Positions 32,491 to 45,350 of a stretch of DNA of 64,000 nucleotides are shown one piece after another (position 1 is the first letter of the stretch; every line of letters begins with the position of its first letter). Source of the stretch: Chelonoidis abingdonii (taxonomy: Eukaryota > Chordata > Testudines > Testudinidae). Both the position numbers and the translations under genes were made by a program. Where the stretch lies: contig NC_133778.1 of NCBI RefSeq assembly GCF_003597395.2, forward strand, positions 15,141,805 to 15,205,804, in the 5' to 3' direction. The notes under the pieces are model-generated. The model ran no database searches. It was not told the origin of the DNA and saw only the letters and a program-made list of their open reading frames with translations.

Positions 32491-32689
32491 CCTCCTCTAG
32501 TTAATGGTGCCTAATGCCATGCAACAGATCTGGGTTTAGTTTTTGACCCAGTCTCACTTTGCACTTTGTAGCCCAGTCTCACTTTGCACTGAGGAAGTGT
32601 TACTGATGGGCTGTGTCTGATAATAGGTCCATCTCACCCATCGCCAGAGGGCCTTGAGGAGAGGTGGTGTATTCCACTGAATACGGGAG

Positions 32690-32915
32690 GATTAATGTGG
32701 TTAGGCTACTAACCAGTGTCTTGACTGACTAGAGTTCAAGTCCCTGCTCTGCCACAAACTTCCTGTGTGACCTTAGCCTCTCTGTGGCTCAGTTCCCCAT
32801 CTGTGCAATGGGGATAAAAGCACTGCCCTACCTAGGGGTGTTTTGATAACTACATTGCAGATTGTGAGGTGCTCACATACCAAGGCAATTGGGGCCATAT
32901 AAATGTCTAGGACAG
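32690..32915 (+). mobile_element. MIR/CORE-type SINE, nearly complete
   Basis: The tRNA-like head is GGCTACTAACCAGTGTCTTG..GAGTTCAAGTCCCTGC. The CORE is CCTGTGTGACCTTAGCCTCT..GGCTCAGTTCCCCATCTGTG, CAATGGGGATAAAAGCACTG. The distal part is GAGGTGCTCACATACCAAGG. It has a different tail from the 25500 copy, so two subfamilies are present. Confidence 0.8.
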
Positions 32916-35104
32916 AAAGGTAAAAAGAAAAAAAATCAGCCCAGAGGGAACTATGTATGTTACTGCCACTAAAATATAAGGAAATGGCCAAACTGCACAC
33001 TTACGTTCAGCATTCAGCTGTCCTAAGGAAGAGCGACTTGGCTTTAATCCGCTTTGGATATTTTTCACACGATTTAAGAAAAGACAACACTGATACTGGT
33101 GGATTGTGCAATGAATTTGTCTGGGAAGCTGAATAAAAAATTGAGGTTCCTCTCGGGACAATTCTAAAGTAGAACCCCTGCTTGCCAGCATTGTTGATTC
33201 TTTCAAAAAGGAGCATGGTAAGAATCTGAATTGTGCTTACATTATGATAAACCTCTTAATAAACAGTATTAAGAATTAGATGTCCATTTCATCTCAGCAG
33301 TTCAGACAGGTCCAGGGGCCCAGACTCAGCATTGGTGCAACTCCCAGTAAAAGTGACACTAGGTATTTCTCAATGCCGTCAATGAATGCGGCCACACTGT
33401 CATCTGTTTAAATAAAGCAGATGCCAAAATATCACATAATTCCGGCTTCATGCCCAAGAGTTCAGAAAGTGTAACCTAACAGGTCATTGTAGCTATATTC
33501 TTTGTCTTCTGTTCTTTATTCCTATCGCTCCACAAAACTCCCTTCTTTCTGCCATTTCTCCATTGTACCCACTGGTTTGTAACTTTAGTTAAATGCCTCC
33601 TGTCAACCTAGCACAAATCTAATACAGTAAGCAACCCACCTGTTGCTTTAAGAAAATAACATTGTTTTCAAATGATTATTTCCAGTATAAATGATATATA
33701 ATATGTAATAACTGAAACAGCATATATAATGTATAGTACAGCAGCCTATTACTTTTCTTTTCTGTAGATAGAAGGGACAATTGGCAGTACAAGTACCAAG
33801 GAGCTGGCTACAACTACAGGGTTAAAATGAATTATAACTGCATAAATTGGAGGTATAAAATAGATATAAGTTTATTTTCAAGTCATCTCCTATCTGAAGT
33901 ATAAACAAACAGATGCAACTTGATTTTTTTCTGCGTTCAAGAGATCATAAAATATTTGGTAAATGGCTGCACACTTCAATAAGAATTTCCATAAGAGAGG
34001 AAAAGCTTTATAGCCAAAGGAATTGCATAATCTGAGATTCTGATTCATCATTCACTAATTGGTGAAAAACCATGCAAGTCAAACATGGTCTGTTAATGAT
34101 GACCTCACTTCTATTTCTTTATTTTTATCCTGGTGGAGAACATTCCTTTACAATTCTCCAGTACTGCAGCAAAACCTTGAAAGCTGACATCAAGACTAGT
34201 AAGCAGCGTTAGTCCTTGAAGCACTGTTTGGAAAGCGGTAATTAATTCAGATTGGAGCCGCAGTTTGGCTTGTTGCCCTAGGATCATGGGAGTGAAATTG
34301 CAAGGATTGGAGGGGGGAGAGAAAAATGACTTGTGTTTAGCCTAAAACAAGTTGTTGAAGATATTTTTTATGAATCAAAGAATTTTATACATATTGCTGC
34401 TCCACGCCTTTCAGCTATAACAAGTCCTCATGTTAATAAAGATCAGGGAGGAAATATTATTAACACCATCTATGCAAAACATAACAAAACAAAACATTTC
34501 CTTGAAGAAATGTATTACCCAGGGAAATCTGAAAAACAGCAGAAATGCCCCTAAAGACAGAAGAAATATGATGCTCAGAACAGGGACAGCTGTAGAAGAA
34601 TGTATATACGTATATTATATAAAATATCCATTACAGGCAAGATTCTGGTCAAAAAATAATTATTGAGAATGTCAGAATGGCCTGATGACAGCCTGAAAAA
34701 ATACTCATTTTATTTCAGAAATAGCATCTATCACTCAACTTTGATTGTCCAGGAAGTCCAATTTCATTAAGATCATGATAAATGAAAACATTAAACCAAA
34801 ATTCACAGTGAAGCCCGTCAGCAGTCGCTGTTAGTTGAGAGCAAAGATCCAGAAGTTCCATTGGGTTCACATGTTTTCTGACTCGTCCCAATATCTGACC
34901 CTGGAAACTGAACTGGAAATCGCAGGCGACTGGGCTTTTTCACAAAGTTTCCATTATTCCTGCTTTCACCCCGGCTGGAAATACCATAAGAGCTCCCTTT
35001 CCTGCTGAATTTTGTGTGTATGCATGTGTGGGGGGAGACTGAGGGGATTCTGATATCCCCAGAAGACACCATGAAACAGGATAATGAAGACACATGTGCA
35101 AGTG
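32916..35104. other. No gene found; AT-rich
   Basis: AT-rich, with a TA-rich patch at 33690-33740. The block 34200-34300 (GTTAGTCCTTGAAGCACTGT, GGAAAGCGGTAATTAATTCA) is non-repetitive. No protein-like frame. Confidence 0.45.
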
Positions 35105-35205
35105 TGGACCTTAGCCCTGCAAACACTTACACACATGCTTAACTCTAAGCACATGAGTAATCCCACAGAGGTTAAGCATATATGTAAGTATATGCATGAT
35201 TAGAG
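35105..35205. mobile_element. Palindromic MITE, GCTTAACTCTAAGCA type
   Basis: TTAGCCCTGCAAACACTTAC, ACATGCTTAACTCTAAGCAC, GAGTAATCCCACAGAGGTTA, then AAGTATATGCATGATTAGAG. It has the left arm and centre of the family at 38195. Confidence 0.55.
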
Positions 35206-38194
35206 GCTTAAGTTTTAAAAAGTTAAACTTTTCTGAATTCTACATTGATTCAGGGTTTGGTTCAGCTTCATTTTTTCGAGTAAAGATTTGGACCCTTTCT
35301 TATTTCAGTCATTCAATCAGCACTGATATTGGCATAACCAATCTCTTAACAGGTAAAAGGACAATGGACTTTGTGTAAAGATTACATGAATGAAATCCCA
35401 TTACTTCTAGGGGCTACTGTAGGTTTGAGATGAGATATAACTGCAGAAGTTAAGGAAAATGAACATGCTTCTGAATTTTGTTTTGATTATTAGAGTTCTC
35501 CAAAACATCTGTTTTTTTGTTTTTGTTTTCTTGTTAAAAGAAAGGTATTCATATAGACTTAAAGGACCCTGATCAATTTCATGACAACTGAGTGGATGCC
35601 CAGTGGGAGGTTTGGCTTGGAAGATTCTGGGAGAAGTGTGGCACATATAGGGGTTAATGAGTGATGATCATGCACATTATCTCCAGCCAAACAGGAGACA
35701 CACACAGGCAGTTTTGAAAAAACTTCCAAGTGACTTAGGACTATGAGTTCCATTGAAAAATCAATGTGATTTGTGTTCCTAAGACACTTAGATCCTTTCA
35801 GAAATCCCCCACAGTTTGCAAGGTCCTCATTCTGAGGGCCCTGTCACAAATGACCTCCTTTCTCCAGTGACTTCTCCAGCAGGCTTCTGTGCTATTCAGA
35901 CCGTCTCAAAGGATTAAACAACAGAAACAAGAAAGAGAAGGAGAATTTCTATTCTCATTTAAGTTTCAGTAAGAAAACATTCATAAATAGCAGATTCTGC
36001 TGCTTTTGTAGCAACATGTAAGAAGAGCCTCTTCTGTGCTGAATGACGTAGCTAATAAAAACGGGAAATGTGCTCCTTCAATGTTGCCCCATATACCCGG
36101 TATATTAAAATTCCATGCACCAAAACCTAAGCCAAGGCATTTTCTGGCAGCAAGGTGGGGGTTAACAGCAATTTGCCCTGCCACCCATGAAAATAATACA
36201 GTATTAAGCTATCTCTATGCTTCCAGGTCTGAGTTCTGTGATAGATCTTACCTGGCTAAAGCAAGCCAATGAATTTAGCCCCATTCTTAGTATCATATGT
36301 AGCTATCAGTTATACTAAAACTCATATTAAAAAGACCCCTTTCTAACGCTATTAACTCTCAGTGTGGATGGAGGATTTTGTACAGCTTTCAGAGGGGTTC
36401 CAAATCCATGTAAGCAGGTAAACAGACATTAGTATTCACCCCTTTGGGGGCCACTGTGGCTGAAATGACTGACCTGAGGAGGTAGTCACCACAGATCAAG
36501 CAATCTAAGCTTATACATACATATTAAAAGTAACTTTTACAGTCTGCACTGAGATCAGATTTCATGCCCATGTAAAGCTGTAACATAGCACAATATGACA
36601 GAATGAAGAAGCACATACGTTTCTAGAAGATCATATCAGTATTAACGCCATACTCCTATCTGTTTATAAATATATTAAAAAATAATGTGCCTTACCTTTT
36701 TGATCTGTGGAATAAGCAGATCCCTATCAGTGCATCTCGTCAGAGACAACAGGCTGGAGAATCTGTTAAAATAAGCCAATAAAAAAAAAGGAGTGATAAT
36801 ATTTTATTTTTGATGAAACAAGATATTTTCTTCAGCTAATGGGGAAAGAAACTAATTGTTTTTGTTATACTAACATGGATACATATATAGATACATATAC
36901 ACATACAGCATGTACGATATACACATCCTGAATTGATCCAATGTGCACTAATGCAGCACTTAATACCCAGCAGACTGAATTCGGAATGCTACCTCACAAT
37001 GGTGGTTTTCTTTTAATTTTCAAAAAAATCACACAAAGCTGACATTTTAAAAGAGAAAATCATTACCAGCTCATATGCTGCCATACCACAAAAGCCTATC
37101 CTTAACTAACTGCTGCATAATCATTCTCCCGGAGCGTTATTATCCATCGGCTTGCTGCCTATCTCCAGACAGACGCAGTCTGCAAGACACCAGCTTCCAT
37201 CTACCATGTGTACATTGGGAAAAGGAAAACGGCAAATTAGAAAAGTCCCTGCAGTGGTGAAAAGGAAAAGAGGGCGAGTGGGAGAGGAAGAGGGAGCTCA
37301 CTGGCCACAGAATTTTCGAGAAGGATGACAAGGCAGCCAGCTCCGCCATCATTCACTCACAATAGGATACTGCATTTGCGTCTGCTTAAGCAGTTCGTCA
37401 AGAGATTGCTGGTATCAAATGCCTGACAGGCATTTTAATTACATTCAGCCAAGTGTGTCCCCAGGAATCAGGCCTCTAATCCTATGAATTTCATCAACGG
37501 GTTTCCTTTGTGCCACTGCCAAACATACACACACATGCACCCACTGCACACAGGCAGCAGCATGCGGTATTTCTGTAGCTATACCAGTCCAAATCCTACA
37601 CGGGTTTTACGTACTGTACATGCTGAAAAGGAGGTCTCATTTTCTGCATTATGGAGGGGGAGTGTTTTTATTTTTCCCCTTTATTTTTCTGTTTGGTGTT
37701 TCATTGTCAGCTCCGTTATTTGGGCCCCAGGTTTGCTTATTTCCAGCGACCGAGAAAGACGAGAAATTTCCAGCAGAGTTAAAATGTTGTGAGTGGGGGA
37801 CCTTTGTCACCAATATTCTATGGTTCACCTTGCAACTAAGCTCCTGTCAAAAATCCAATTTTGTTCCCACTGCTGCACAGTTTACATATTGGGCTCAAAA
37901 TCCATATGTTAGATCAGGAGCTAGGGTAGATTTTTTTAAAAAGCCAAATTTGAACAGAATCAGTTTAGGCGCTTCTGAATTATGACACACCATAAATTGA
38001 AAAAAGTGTTGAACAGAGTTTCGAAACTTGTCAAACTTGTTTTCCGGGAGGGGAGGACAAGTTCCTAGCAAAAAAGACAGAAGGAGAGATCAAACTTAAT
38101 AGACTGAACTTCCCTGGCTATCTAGTGCCCAGGACTAACATTTAGTTGATAAAAGTTTAATTTCTTTTTGAAACATCAGTTAAGGTGAACTGAG
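35206..38194. other. No gene found
   Basis: AT-rich with some CpG-containing non-repetitive stretches at 37090-37480, e.g. CTCCCGGAGCGTTATTATCC and GGCATTTTAATTACATTCAG. These might be conserved non-coding DNA, which is unverified. Chance frames reach 121 codons (37620-37985) and overlap a second frame of 102 codons. Neither shows a domain. Confidence 0.4.
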
Positions 38195-38330
38195 GTCCCA
38201 ATCCAGTAAAGCAGTTAAGCCCATGCCTGTCTTTAAGTACATGGGTAGTCTCACAGAAGCCGGTGGGACTACCCATGAATGTAGAGTTAGGCACACATGC
38301 TTAAGCATTTTGCTGGATAAGGGCACAATT
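38195..38330. mobile_element. Palindromic MITE, 135 bp
   Basis: GGTCCCAATCCAGTAAAGCA at the left pairs with AAGCATTTTGCTGGATAAGG at the right. Inside, CATGGGTAGTCTCACAGAAG pairs with CGGTGGGACTACCCATGAAT. It is a near-complete hairpin and the clearest copy of the GCATGTGCTTAA family. Confidence 0.75.
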
Positions 38331-40370
38331 ACGCATGTCAGCAAGTTGTTGTCCCTTTTCCTTGCAGAGTTAGATCCCATAGTATGACCCTATCTCTGGG
38401 GAGTCTGGTCAATGGAACAGAGGTCATTTAGCCCCAAAAAAGGTTTGTGAGGAGACCCAACAAGTCTCTTAAGTCTTGTGGGCTGATGTGAGGGACCCAG
38501 CATGGTGCCTGGAGCTTCTGAAAAGGGATGAGAAACACCCTAAGGTTCCCTGAGGGGTCTCCCCTTCCACAGAGTCCAGGAAGTTCAGAGTGAGAGAGGC
38601 AATGCCCTCCCTGACCTCCTCCTCCCAACCCCTCTTCTCAACCAGTCCCCACTCCCTGTAGGCCCCCCAAGGTCCTTTTAACTGCCTTCCCTCCAAGAAT
38701 CACAGAAGTCAGTCAGGTAAAAATAACTGGCATGCACCAATGCTTCCCCCTCTGCATTCTCCTGTGCCCATGAGCTGGCTCCAAGTGCCCACATCAGCCC
38801 ATCTCTCCTCTTGGAATCAAAGATGGCTCTAGGGGTGGGCGATTGGGGCAGTTGCCAAAGCAACCTGGGGGTGAGCGGAGGAGGCGAAAAATATTTTCCA
38901 CCCTGGGTGACAAAACACCTAGAGGTCAGGTTTTCCTGGAAGCCTTTCTTCCTCACAAATCACATCTCCAGTAAGAGGGAGGCATGAGGGAATGGAGGAA
39001 GCTAGTTTGATGAGGGCATGCATGGGACCGGGATTATGGGACAGCATGAGGATATGGGGTGGAACAAGTGTCTTGCTAGGAGTTATGGGGGATAGGGGAC
39101 CCCTGAAACAGCACAGATGCATAAGAGAGGCAAACAAGGAAAGCACTAGGACTCTCCTGACTTCTCTTTCCATCAAGTTTCCTGCAACACATCAAAAGGG
39201 AGTCTCACAGTTTCCAGCTATAGGAGGTTCACCATCTGCAGAAGCCAGGGAGGCTCTAGACTAGTGCTTCGTTGCCCTCTTCTGAAGGACGGAGCTGCTC
39301 TCTAGCTCCTCCACCTAGCCCCCATCGGCTTCTAGCAGTACCCTCATGGTTCTCCAATTGTCCCCACAGCTCTGCTCCTCCACAGACTCCTCCAAAGCTC
39401 CTTGGGGGTCCCATAAACATAAGACATGGAGGAAAGAATAACAGGAACCCCTGAAAAACCCCCTAAAGACTGAACTGAGTGCAAATGGCTCTGAGAAGCC
39501 TCATTCATATGGCTCAGTGGGGGGTCGATATATTTCCCCAGGCAGTGTCCTATTTTTTTTGGACTTTAGAAGGCATGGTGAAGTCAGGCTTCCCTCCTTC
39601 AGTCCCCAGGAAATCAAGCAGCTTATAGCTGCCTTTGCTCCTGAGTTCCAGGTCAGAACTATTAAAAAAAATTATGAACCTTTGTGAATGGGAATTTAAG
39701 GTTGTAGGCCCAAATCAACAGTGAGTATTTATTGCCTTTGAAGAAAATTAGAGATCAGAATATAACCCTTTGGATGTCCAGGAAATGCAGAATTGAGGTT
39801 GCACTTTTCAAACAAGGCATTCAAACCACCTCAACTCTGCCCAGGCCCGAGAAAAAATAAACCATTAAATGCGTCCATAGCAGACAGTTTCATTTAATCA
39901 GTCTTCACCAAAACCAGAGTGCCTCACACATAAAGCTTGTAGTGGGTGTGCTCCCTTCCAGCTTTCCTTACAGTCATACGACACACATATGCAAGAATTT
40001 CACAAATTCCTGACCAGACAGATAACATCCACAGTCACTATGGACCTGATCCAGCTAGATGCTGAGGGCATTCAGCATCTCATGCGGGGTGCGTATGTCC
40101 TTCCAGGATCAAGCCCTGTGATGCACGTATACACCAGTTCTCCAAATATCATTAGACATAAAGCTAGCTTGTCTCCATAGATGATCTCACATCCCAAGAT
40201 AATGAAATCAGAGCACTTAAAGGAGACGAGCAAAGGTTAGCATGGCAACAAATCATCATACTTAGCATGGAGATGCGTATATGTGAAGCAAATCAGAAAA
40301 CCTATGTTCTGTCGTGCACATTTTCTGTACCCTACCCATAAAAAAGGAAAAATGGGAAGCTACAATCTAT
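38331..40370. other. No gene found; partly GC-rich
   Basis: 38420-39460 is GC-richer, with overlapping frames of 60-92 codons on both strands and no domain. Around 38830-38930, GGCTCTAGGGGTGGGCGATT..GACAAAACACCTAGAGGTCA looks like a remnant of a short GC-rich DNA element of the 57248 type, with too little left to call. Confidence 0.4.
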
Positions 40371-40626
40371 GGGTACCTCTACACAGCATCTGGGAGAGCG
40401 CTTCCAAGCACAGGTTGAAAGAAGCATACTAACTCTGCTCAAAATAGCAAGGTATAGTACGTGGCTGCGACACCTGAGTACAATCCTGCCTGACCTGCCC
40501 CTATGCACTCAGGTGGCTAGCCCCTGCCACTCATACCACATAGCTATTTTTAGCGCACTAGCTCAGGCAGGGCTTGTGTGTCTGTCTACCCATGCACCCT
40601 CCCAGCTGCTATGTAAACATACCCCA
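40371..40626. mobile_element. MITE, GGGTACCTCTACACAGCA ends
   Basis: The left end GGGTACCTCTACACAGCATC pairs with the right end GCTGCTATGTAAACATACCC. The 255-bp body includes GCTATTTTTAGCGCACTAGC. It is non-coding. The 8-bp target duplication is not recognisable. Confidence 0.7.
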
Positions 40627-40705
40627 TATAGGAGCAAGAAAGATAGTCTGCAAGCCTTCTTTGTTCAGTGAAGACTTAACTCTGCATTTTCTGGGTTTTT
40701 AGCTT

Positions 40706-41430
40706 TGTGATGGGGCATCCGCCCCACGCTGGCATGTAAAGGGTTAACCTCAGTAGGGAGCAGGGGAGAGAGGTCCTCCTAGTGACCACACCAGTGCAGC
40801 CAATCAGGAAGGAACTGCAGGGAGCAACCAATCCGGGCCCGGCAGGCTCAGATAAGAGGAGCTGCAGGGCTGGGCTGGGTTAGTTGTTCTTGGAAGCTCA
40901 GAGTGAGGACTGTGTTTGCAGCAGGGGGAGAGACCTGCAGCACCTCGGACAGAGCATCTGCTGGCAAAGACCAGGGGAGCAAGAGGGAGCTCCTGGCTGG
41001 CTGCTGGCACTGGGTAGTTGCATGCCCTGAGGCAAGGGTGAAGAAGGTGCAGGGGATGGGGAGAAGTGGCCCAGCGAGACACAGAAGCATGGTGAGAAGT
41101 TAAGGAGTTGCAACACGAGGCTGCTATCCACAGGGTCCCTGGGGTGGGACCCAGAGTAATAGGCCCAGGTCCCCCCCACACTCAATATGGGGGAAAGTGG
41201 TGTGATTATTGGACTGAGACATTAACCCCTGGAAGGGGGAAACATGGATGGTGATGCCGGAGGGCTAAGTCACAAAGAAGATGCTGTGGTTCCTGAAGCT
41301 GCAAGAGGGGCTGCAGGCAGACAATGGGGACAGAGTGATGGTGTGCAACCCATGTGTGGGAGGGCGTCAGCCTCAAGCTAATCCCCAGAGTAACCAGGAG
41401 GAGGTGCTGGACCAGTGACATGTCCCGTAA
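40706..41430 (+). mobile_element. Solo LTR, Ty3/gypsy-type, ~720 bp
   Basis: Begins TGTGATGGGGCATCCGCCCC, passes AGCCAATCAGGAAGGAACTG and a TATA-like CAGATAAGAGGAGCTGCAGG, then a long GC-rich body, and ends near GTGCTGGACCAGTGACATGT. The order matches an LTR family that I remember as frequent in turtles. There is no internal region and no second LTR. The 3' boundary is uncertain by ~15 bp, and I found no clear target duplication. Frames up to 125 codons on the minus strand are side effects of GC content. Confidence 0.75.
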
Positions 41431-41454
41431 TAATCTTCTTTTTTAAATTTAGCT

Positions 41455-41680
41455 AATTTTTATAATTATTTCTATTACAGTAGCAGCTAGAAGCCCCAAC
41501 TGAGCTCAGGGTCCCATTAGATTATTTCCCTCATTTTAGAGACTGGAACTAGAGGCAAAGAACAATAAATGATTTACCCAAGGCCACACAGGATGTCAGT
41601 GACAGAGTCAGGAATTGCACTCAGATTTCCTGAATCCCAGTCTGGTACAATTACCATAAGACCATCCTGCCATGCAAACT
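41455..41680 (-). mobile_element. MIR-type SINE with shared tail, antisense
   Basis: Tail: TTACAGTAGCAGCTAGAAGC, AACTGAGCTCAGGGTCCCAT. CORE: AATGATTTACCCAAGGCCAC, ACAGGATGTCAGTGACAGAG. Head side: AGATTTCCTGAATCCCAGTC. Both parts are present in the order expected of an antisense copy of the 25500 SINE, with part of the tail deleted. Confidence 0.75.
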
Positions 41681-42037
41681 ACTGCCGTCTGCCTGCACCC
41701 ATCCCTTAACCTTAACCAAATTCACACACAAAACACCCTTTGTTAACATTTTATGTGGTGTGTGAAGTGGCATCTAATATGATTTTGACTGTAAGTTAAA
41801 AGGAAGATGCCTTGTGAACAGAAATTGTACCTTGGTGGTAAAAGCAGCCCTCAACAGACCTGACTATTTTGTTTTCACACCTTTTGGTTGATCATTTTAA
41901 GCACTAATGGAAGGATGGCTGCAGGGGCTGCTGTTTCAGCCCTAAAGATCCAGGGCACAGCTGGAATCCCATCACTGCCAGTTTCTCTGTCATAGTAAGA
42001 AACATCAGAATATGCCCATTTTACAGTGCCCTGCAAG

Positions 42038-42428
42038 GCCGGGCCACAAAGGGGGGATGAGGCAAGTGGGGCAATTTGCCCTGGGCCCCACAGGGGCCCC
42101 CACGAGAGTTTTTCGGGGGCCCTGGAGTGGGGTCCTTCACTCGCTCCAGGGGCCCCGGAAAACTCTCGCGGGGCCTGGGCCCCCAGAGCTTCTTCCGCTC
42201 CGGGTCTTTGGCAGCAATTTGGAGGCGCAGGTCCTTCTGCTCCAGGACCTGCCACTGAAGAGCAGGGTCTTCAGCGGTAATTCGGTGGCGGGGCCCCCCA
42301 CTGCAGGTCTTTGGGGCACTTCGGCGGCGGGTCCCAGAGCGGAAGGACCCCTCGCCTCCGAATTACTGCCGAAGTGGGACCCTCTGCCGCCAAGAACCCC
42401 AGGCCCTCTGAGTCCTCTGGGCGGCCCT
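42038..42428. mobile_element. GC-rich hAT-type element, exact 8-bp target duplication
   Basis: The 391-bp very GC-rich element (GCCGGGCCACAAAGGGGGGA .. CCTCTGGGCGGCCCT) is flanked by CCTGCAAG on both sides (42030-42037, 42429-42436). Internally it is self-complementary, e.g. GCCCCCACGAGAGTTTTTCG pairs with CCGGAAAACTCTCGCGGGGC. Several chance frames (60-161 codons) run through it on both strands because of composition. It is not a gene. Confidence 0.85.
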
Positions 42429-42769
42429 CCTGCAAGGGGGCCAGTTCGGGAGAGGATCTGGGATTTCTCTCTCTTTCCATTAGGAGGAGGAAACTAAATT
42501 GAAGGCAATGAATTAATTCTGAGAGGCAGACGTATGCCCCGTACTGTGTTTGGAAAACCTTTCAAAGGGGCTTTGCAGCAAGGAAGGTTGAGGCAGGAGT
42601 CAGCATCACTAGGCATCTCCATGGTTACTGATACAATTCAGATAAAACAGAAATAAAGCAGTGATGGGAAATGGGGAGCTAGGAAAAGCTGCAGCCTGAG
42701 TTACCAGCTTCTGTGGGTACCAAGGAGCAGAAGATTAAAAACTCATGGAACATTTCAGGATTGAAAGAG

Positions 42770-43420
42770 GCCCCTGGTTTTTGTCCCTAGCCACCTACTT
42801 TAATTGCTTTTACAGTGAATCGAAGCACAAACAACTTATCTGCCCATCTCATGCTGCCAGTCTTCTGACCTGTGTTGTCCATTTCCTTTATACTGACTCC
42901 ACCTTCCAGTTTTGCATCCTCAGCAAATGTTGTCATCTTGCTGCTACTTACATGCTCTTTCTCACAAGCTCTTGACAAAATGAAAAAAACATCCTACCAT
43001 TATTCATCCTGGTGGCACTCCACCAGACACGTATCTCCATTTCACAGTGCCTCCCCGCACATGGACCTTTGGCCTTGGCTCTCTAAGCCAGTTAGTTCTC
43101 TATTCCCCCAAGAGAATATCTGCAAACCTCATAGATTCGTTGTTAGCTGAGCACAGTATCATTACAGGGGATCTTAATAACTAGGTAAACTATGTCCACT
43201 CTTTGCTCCCTGCCATCTCAGCTGGTTACTTCTTTTTAAACTGTCAGACAGATTATTCAGGCATGAGCTCCCTTTTGTGAATCCAAGCTGACCCTCGTTA
43301 ATGAAATAACAACTTTCCAGGTATTTCTTACATCTATCTCTGATTTCCATTTTTTTTCCTGTTTCATCTTTACTGCCGAAGTCAATACTAAAGATTTAAA
43401 ACACTCAAACTCTCCCAAAA
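42770..43420 (-). mobile_element. Possible old LINE (CR1-like) internal fragment, antisense
   Basis: TTTTGCATCCTCAGCAAATG, TTCATCCTGGTGGCACTCCA and TTTGTGAATCCAAGCTGACC recall antisense segments of long CR1 3' regions (..cctgtggaactccac.., ..acaaatccatgctgac..). The match is partial and from memory. Boundaries are approximate. Confidence 0.3.
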
Positions 43421-43894
43421 ATGCTTCTCACAGGGTGACCGATGCCACATGGAATCCTTTGATGCAATCAGACAAATATATTTATTTTTCCCATCCATTT
43501 CTCTCATCAATCCTTTTATTAGAGGAAGAATCAAGACAGAAGTGAGTTTGCAGTAAGATATCAAAGATTATAGTGAAATTGTTTCCTTAAATGTCAGTTC
43601 AGTTTGTACTTTCATTTACTGTGTAACCTAACGACGTTTAATTAATTGTCTTGTCATGCCTCATCCTGAGAGCTCTAGCTTGTTGTTATTCTCTATCAAA
43701 TTTACAAATAAAATATCTTTGAAAAGCATGAATCATTTGGTTAAATCAGATTTCACATGGCATACAATTAAAAATTAATACTTGAGCTGACATGACCTTA
43801 AATGCGCACAGATCAAGAAGCTCAATGCAAAATATACACATTATCTGTTCTGCTCCATCCCCAGGTTCATGACAACATACAGACATATACTTTA

Positions 43895-43975
43895 AGTCCG
43901 TCCCTATTCAGTCCAGCATTTAAGCATGTGCTTAACTACAAGCATGTACTTAAGTTCTATTTACTTAATGGACAT
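43895..43975. mobile_element. Palindromic MITE fragment
   Basis: GTCCCTATTCAGTCCAGCAT, TTAAGCATGTGCTTAACTAC and AAGCATGTACTTAAGTTCTA are the left half of the 38195 family. Confidence 0.55.
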
Positions 43976-45239
43976 TACAGGACTCAGCACACGTTGAAGG
44001 GCAGGACGCTCTCCTGAATTGGAGATCATATTGCAAGTCTGTCGTGGCATTTGATCTTGCACTGCATTATGCCAATAAAGCAGTTTAAGCTGGCAACCTC
44101 TGCTCAGAAGCTGAGAATTTGAGATACAAAGTTCTCCACCTTTAAAATGATGCCTTCTTAAGACACAGTATCTACGCTGGGTAGTTAAGCATTTTCTTCC
44201 ATATCCACCCGCTTACTCAAGAGATTAAAAACAAGTGGTCGTTCAGATGACTTGTGACTTACTTGACAGTGAGACCACGTAAACCAGCAAAAGAAATTGA
44301 AATAACATGTAGTAACGTCTACTAGAATTAGTTTGAACAATTTCTCACTTAGCAAACCTTTACGTAACATAGGCAGTCAAGTAGAAATATATGCAAGAAT
44401 TATCAGTAACTGGGCTGTGGAAGAAGGGAAGCCTGCAGTTAAGCAACTCTGAAATAAAAAAGCATCACAACTATTTAGTGGGGAAACTGCAGCAAAGAAA
44501 TTAGAAGTAACCAGGCCAAAGTCCCACACCATGTCAGAGTTATAGATACTAACAGAACCCAGGGCCCGACTCAATAAGATAGAGAAGCACATTTCTCACT
44601 TTAAGAACCTGAAAAGTACCATCTGCTCAGGTCCTTCATGCTATATAGATGCTCAGGTATTTTGCTGAATTGGGGTCTTGAACTCCTGACTTAATATAGT
44701 GCCCTATTTGATGGACCAAGCTGTCTGCTTCTCTTTCTCCAAGGGTCTCGATCCTCCCTTTAAAAAAATGAGCATGCCAGCAACGTCAGTACTCTACTAA
44801 CTGTAAAGGTAAATCATAATGTTTCCTTTTTCTACTTTAACTGGCTCATTTTAGGACACCAGGGCTCCAGAACCATTTGCTAATATCAATTTCCATTCAC
44901 AGTCCAGGGCTCTGACTGACCCTCCCACCCCCTAGCCCTGACCAGTAAAGAAAGAGGTACCTGAAAATCTCTGGAATGTTACCAGGCACAGATTTGTCTC
45001 CTGAGAACAACAAACAAGGAGAATGGAGGCCCTCCATCCCCTGAACAGGACAGCTGCTGCTGAGGACACTGTGTCTATGATGGCCTTGCTGGCAATAGTT
45101 GCTGCAGTCATAGATTTCGTGGCCACAATAACCACAACACAACTAAATCTTCCCTCGATGAACTCCTTTCCATGAGCGTTGGCAGAAAGGAGAGTATCAG
45201 CAGTGGACGATCAGGTATAGAAGCCGCACAGATTTATCT
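43976..45239. other. No gene found
   Basis: AT-rich to mixed. 44560-44690 has a weak resemblance to the palindromic MITE family (CTCAGGTATTTTGCTGAATT). 44890-45240 leads into the L1 remnant and may be its decayed ORF1 upstream region, but I cannot show it. Confidence 0.4.
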
Positions 45240-45350
45240 TCTCTTAAATCTAAAGTGGCAAGGATAAGGCCTCACCATAATAATGTGAGAATTATAGGAG
45301 TACCTGAAAGAGCGGAGGAAGAGAAGCCAGCCCCTAGAACCACAAGCTCC
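45240..45350 (+). pseudogene. L1-clade LINE ORF1 remnant
   Basis: The frame reads NNVRIIGVPERAEE around 45273-45314. NN(L/V)RI(I/F)G(I/V)PE is the conserved start of the RNA-binding ORF1 domain of L1-clade retrotransposons, which follows a coiled coil. The match is short and the rest of ORF1 is not recognisable. It lies on the same strand as, and upstream of, endonuclease and reverse transcriptase remnants at 48150-49280, so all three probably belong to one old insertion. Confidence 0.65.

Noticed and set aside
42012..42497. 161-codon open frame and several overlapping ones
   Set aside because: They lie almost wholly within the GC-rich hAT element bounded by CCTGCAAG. Composition alone explains them.
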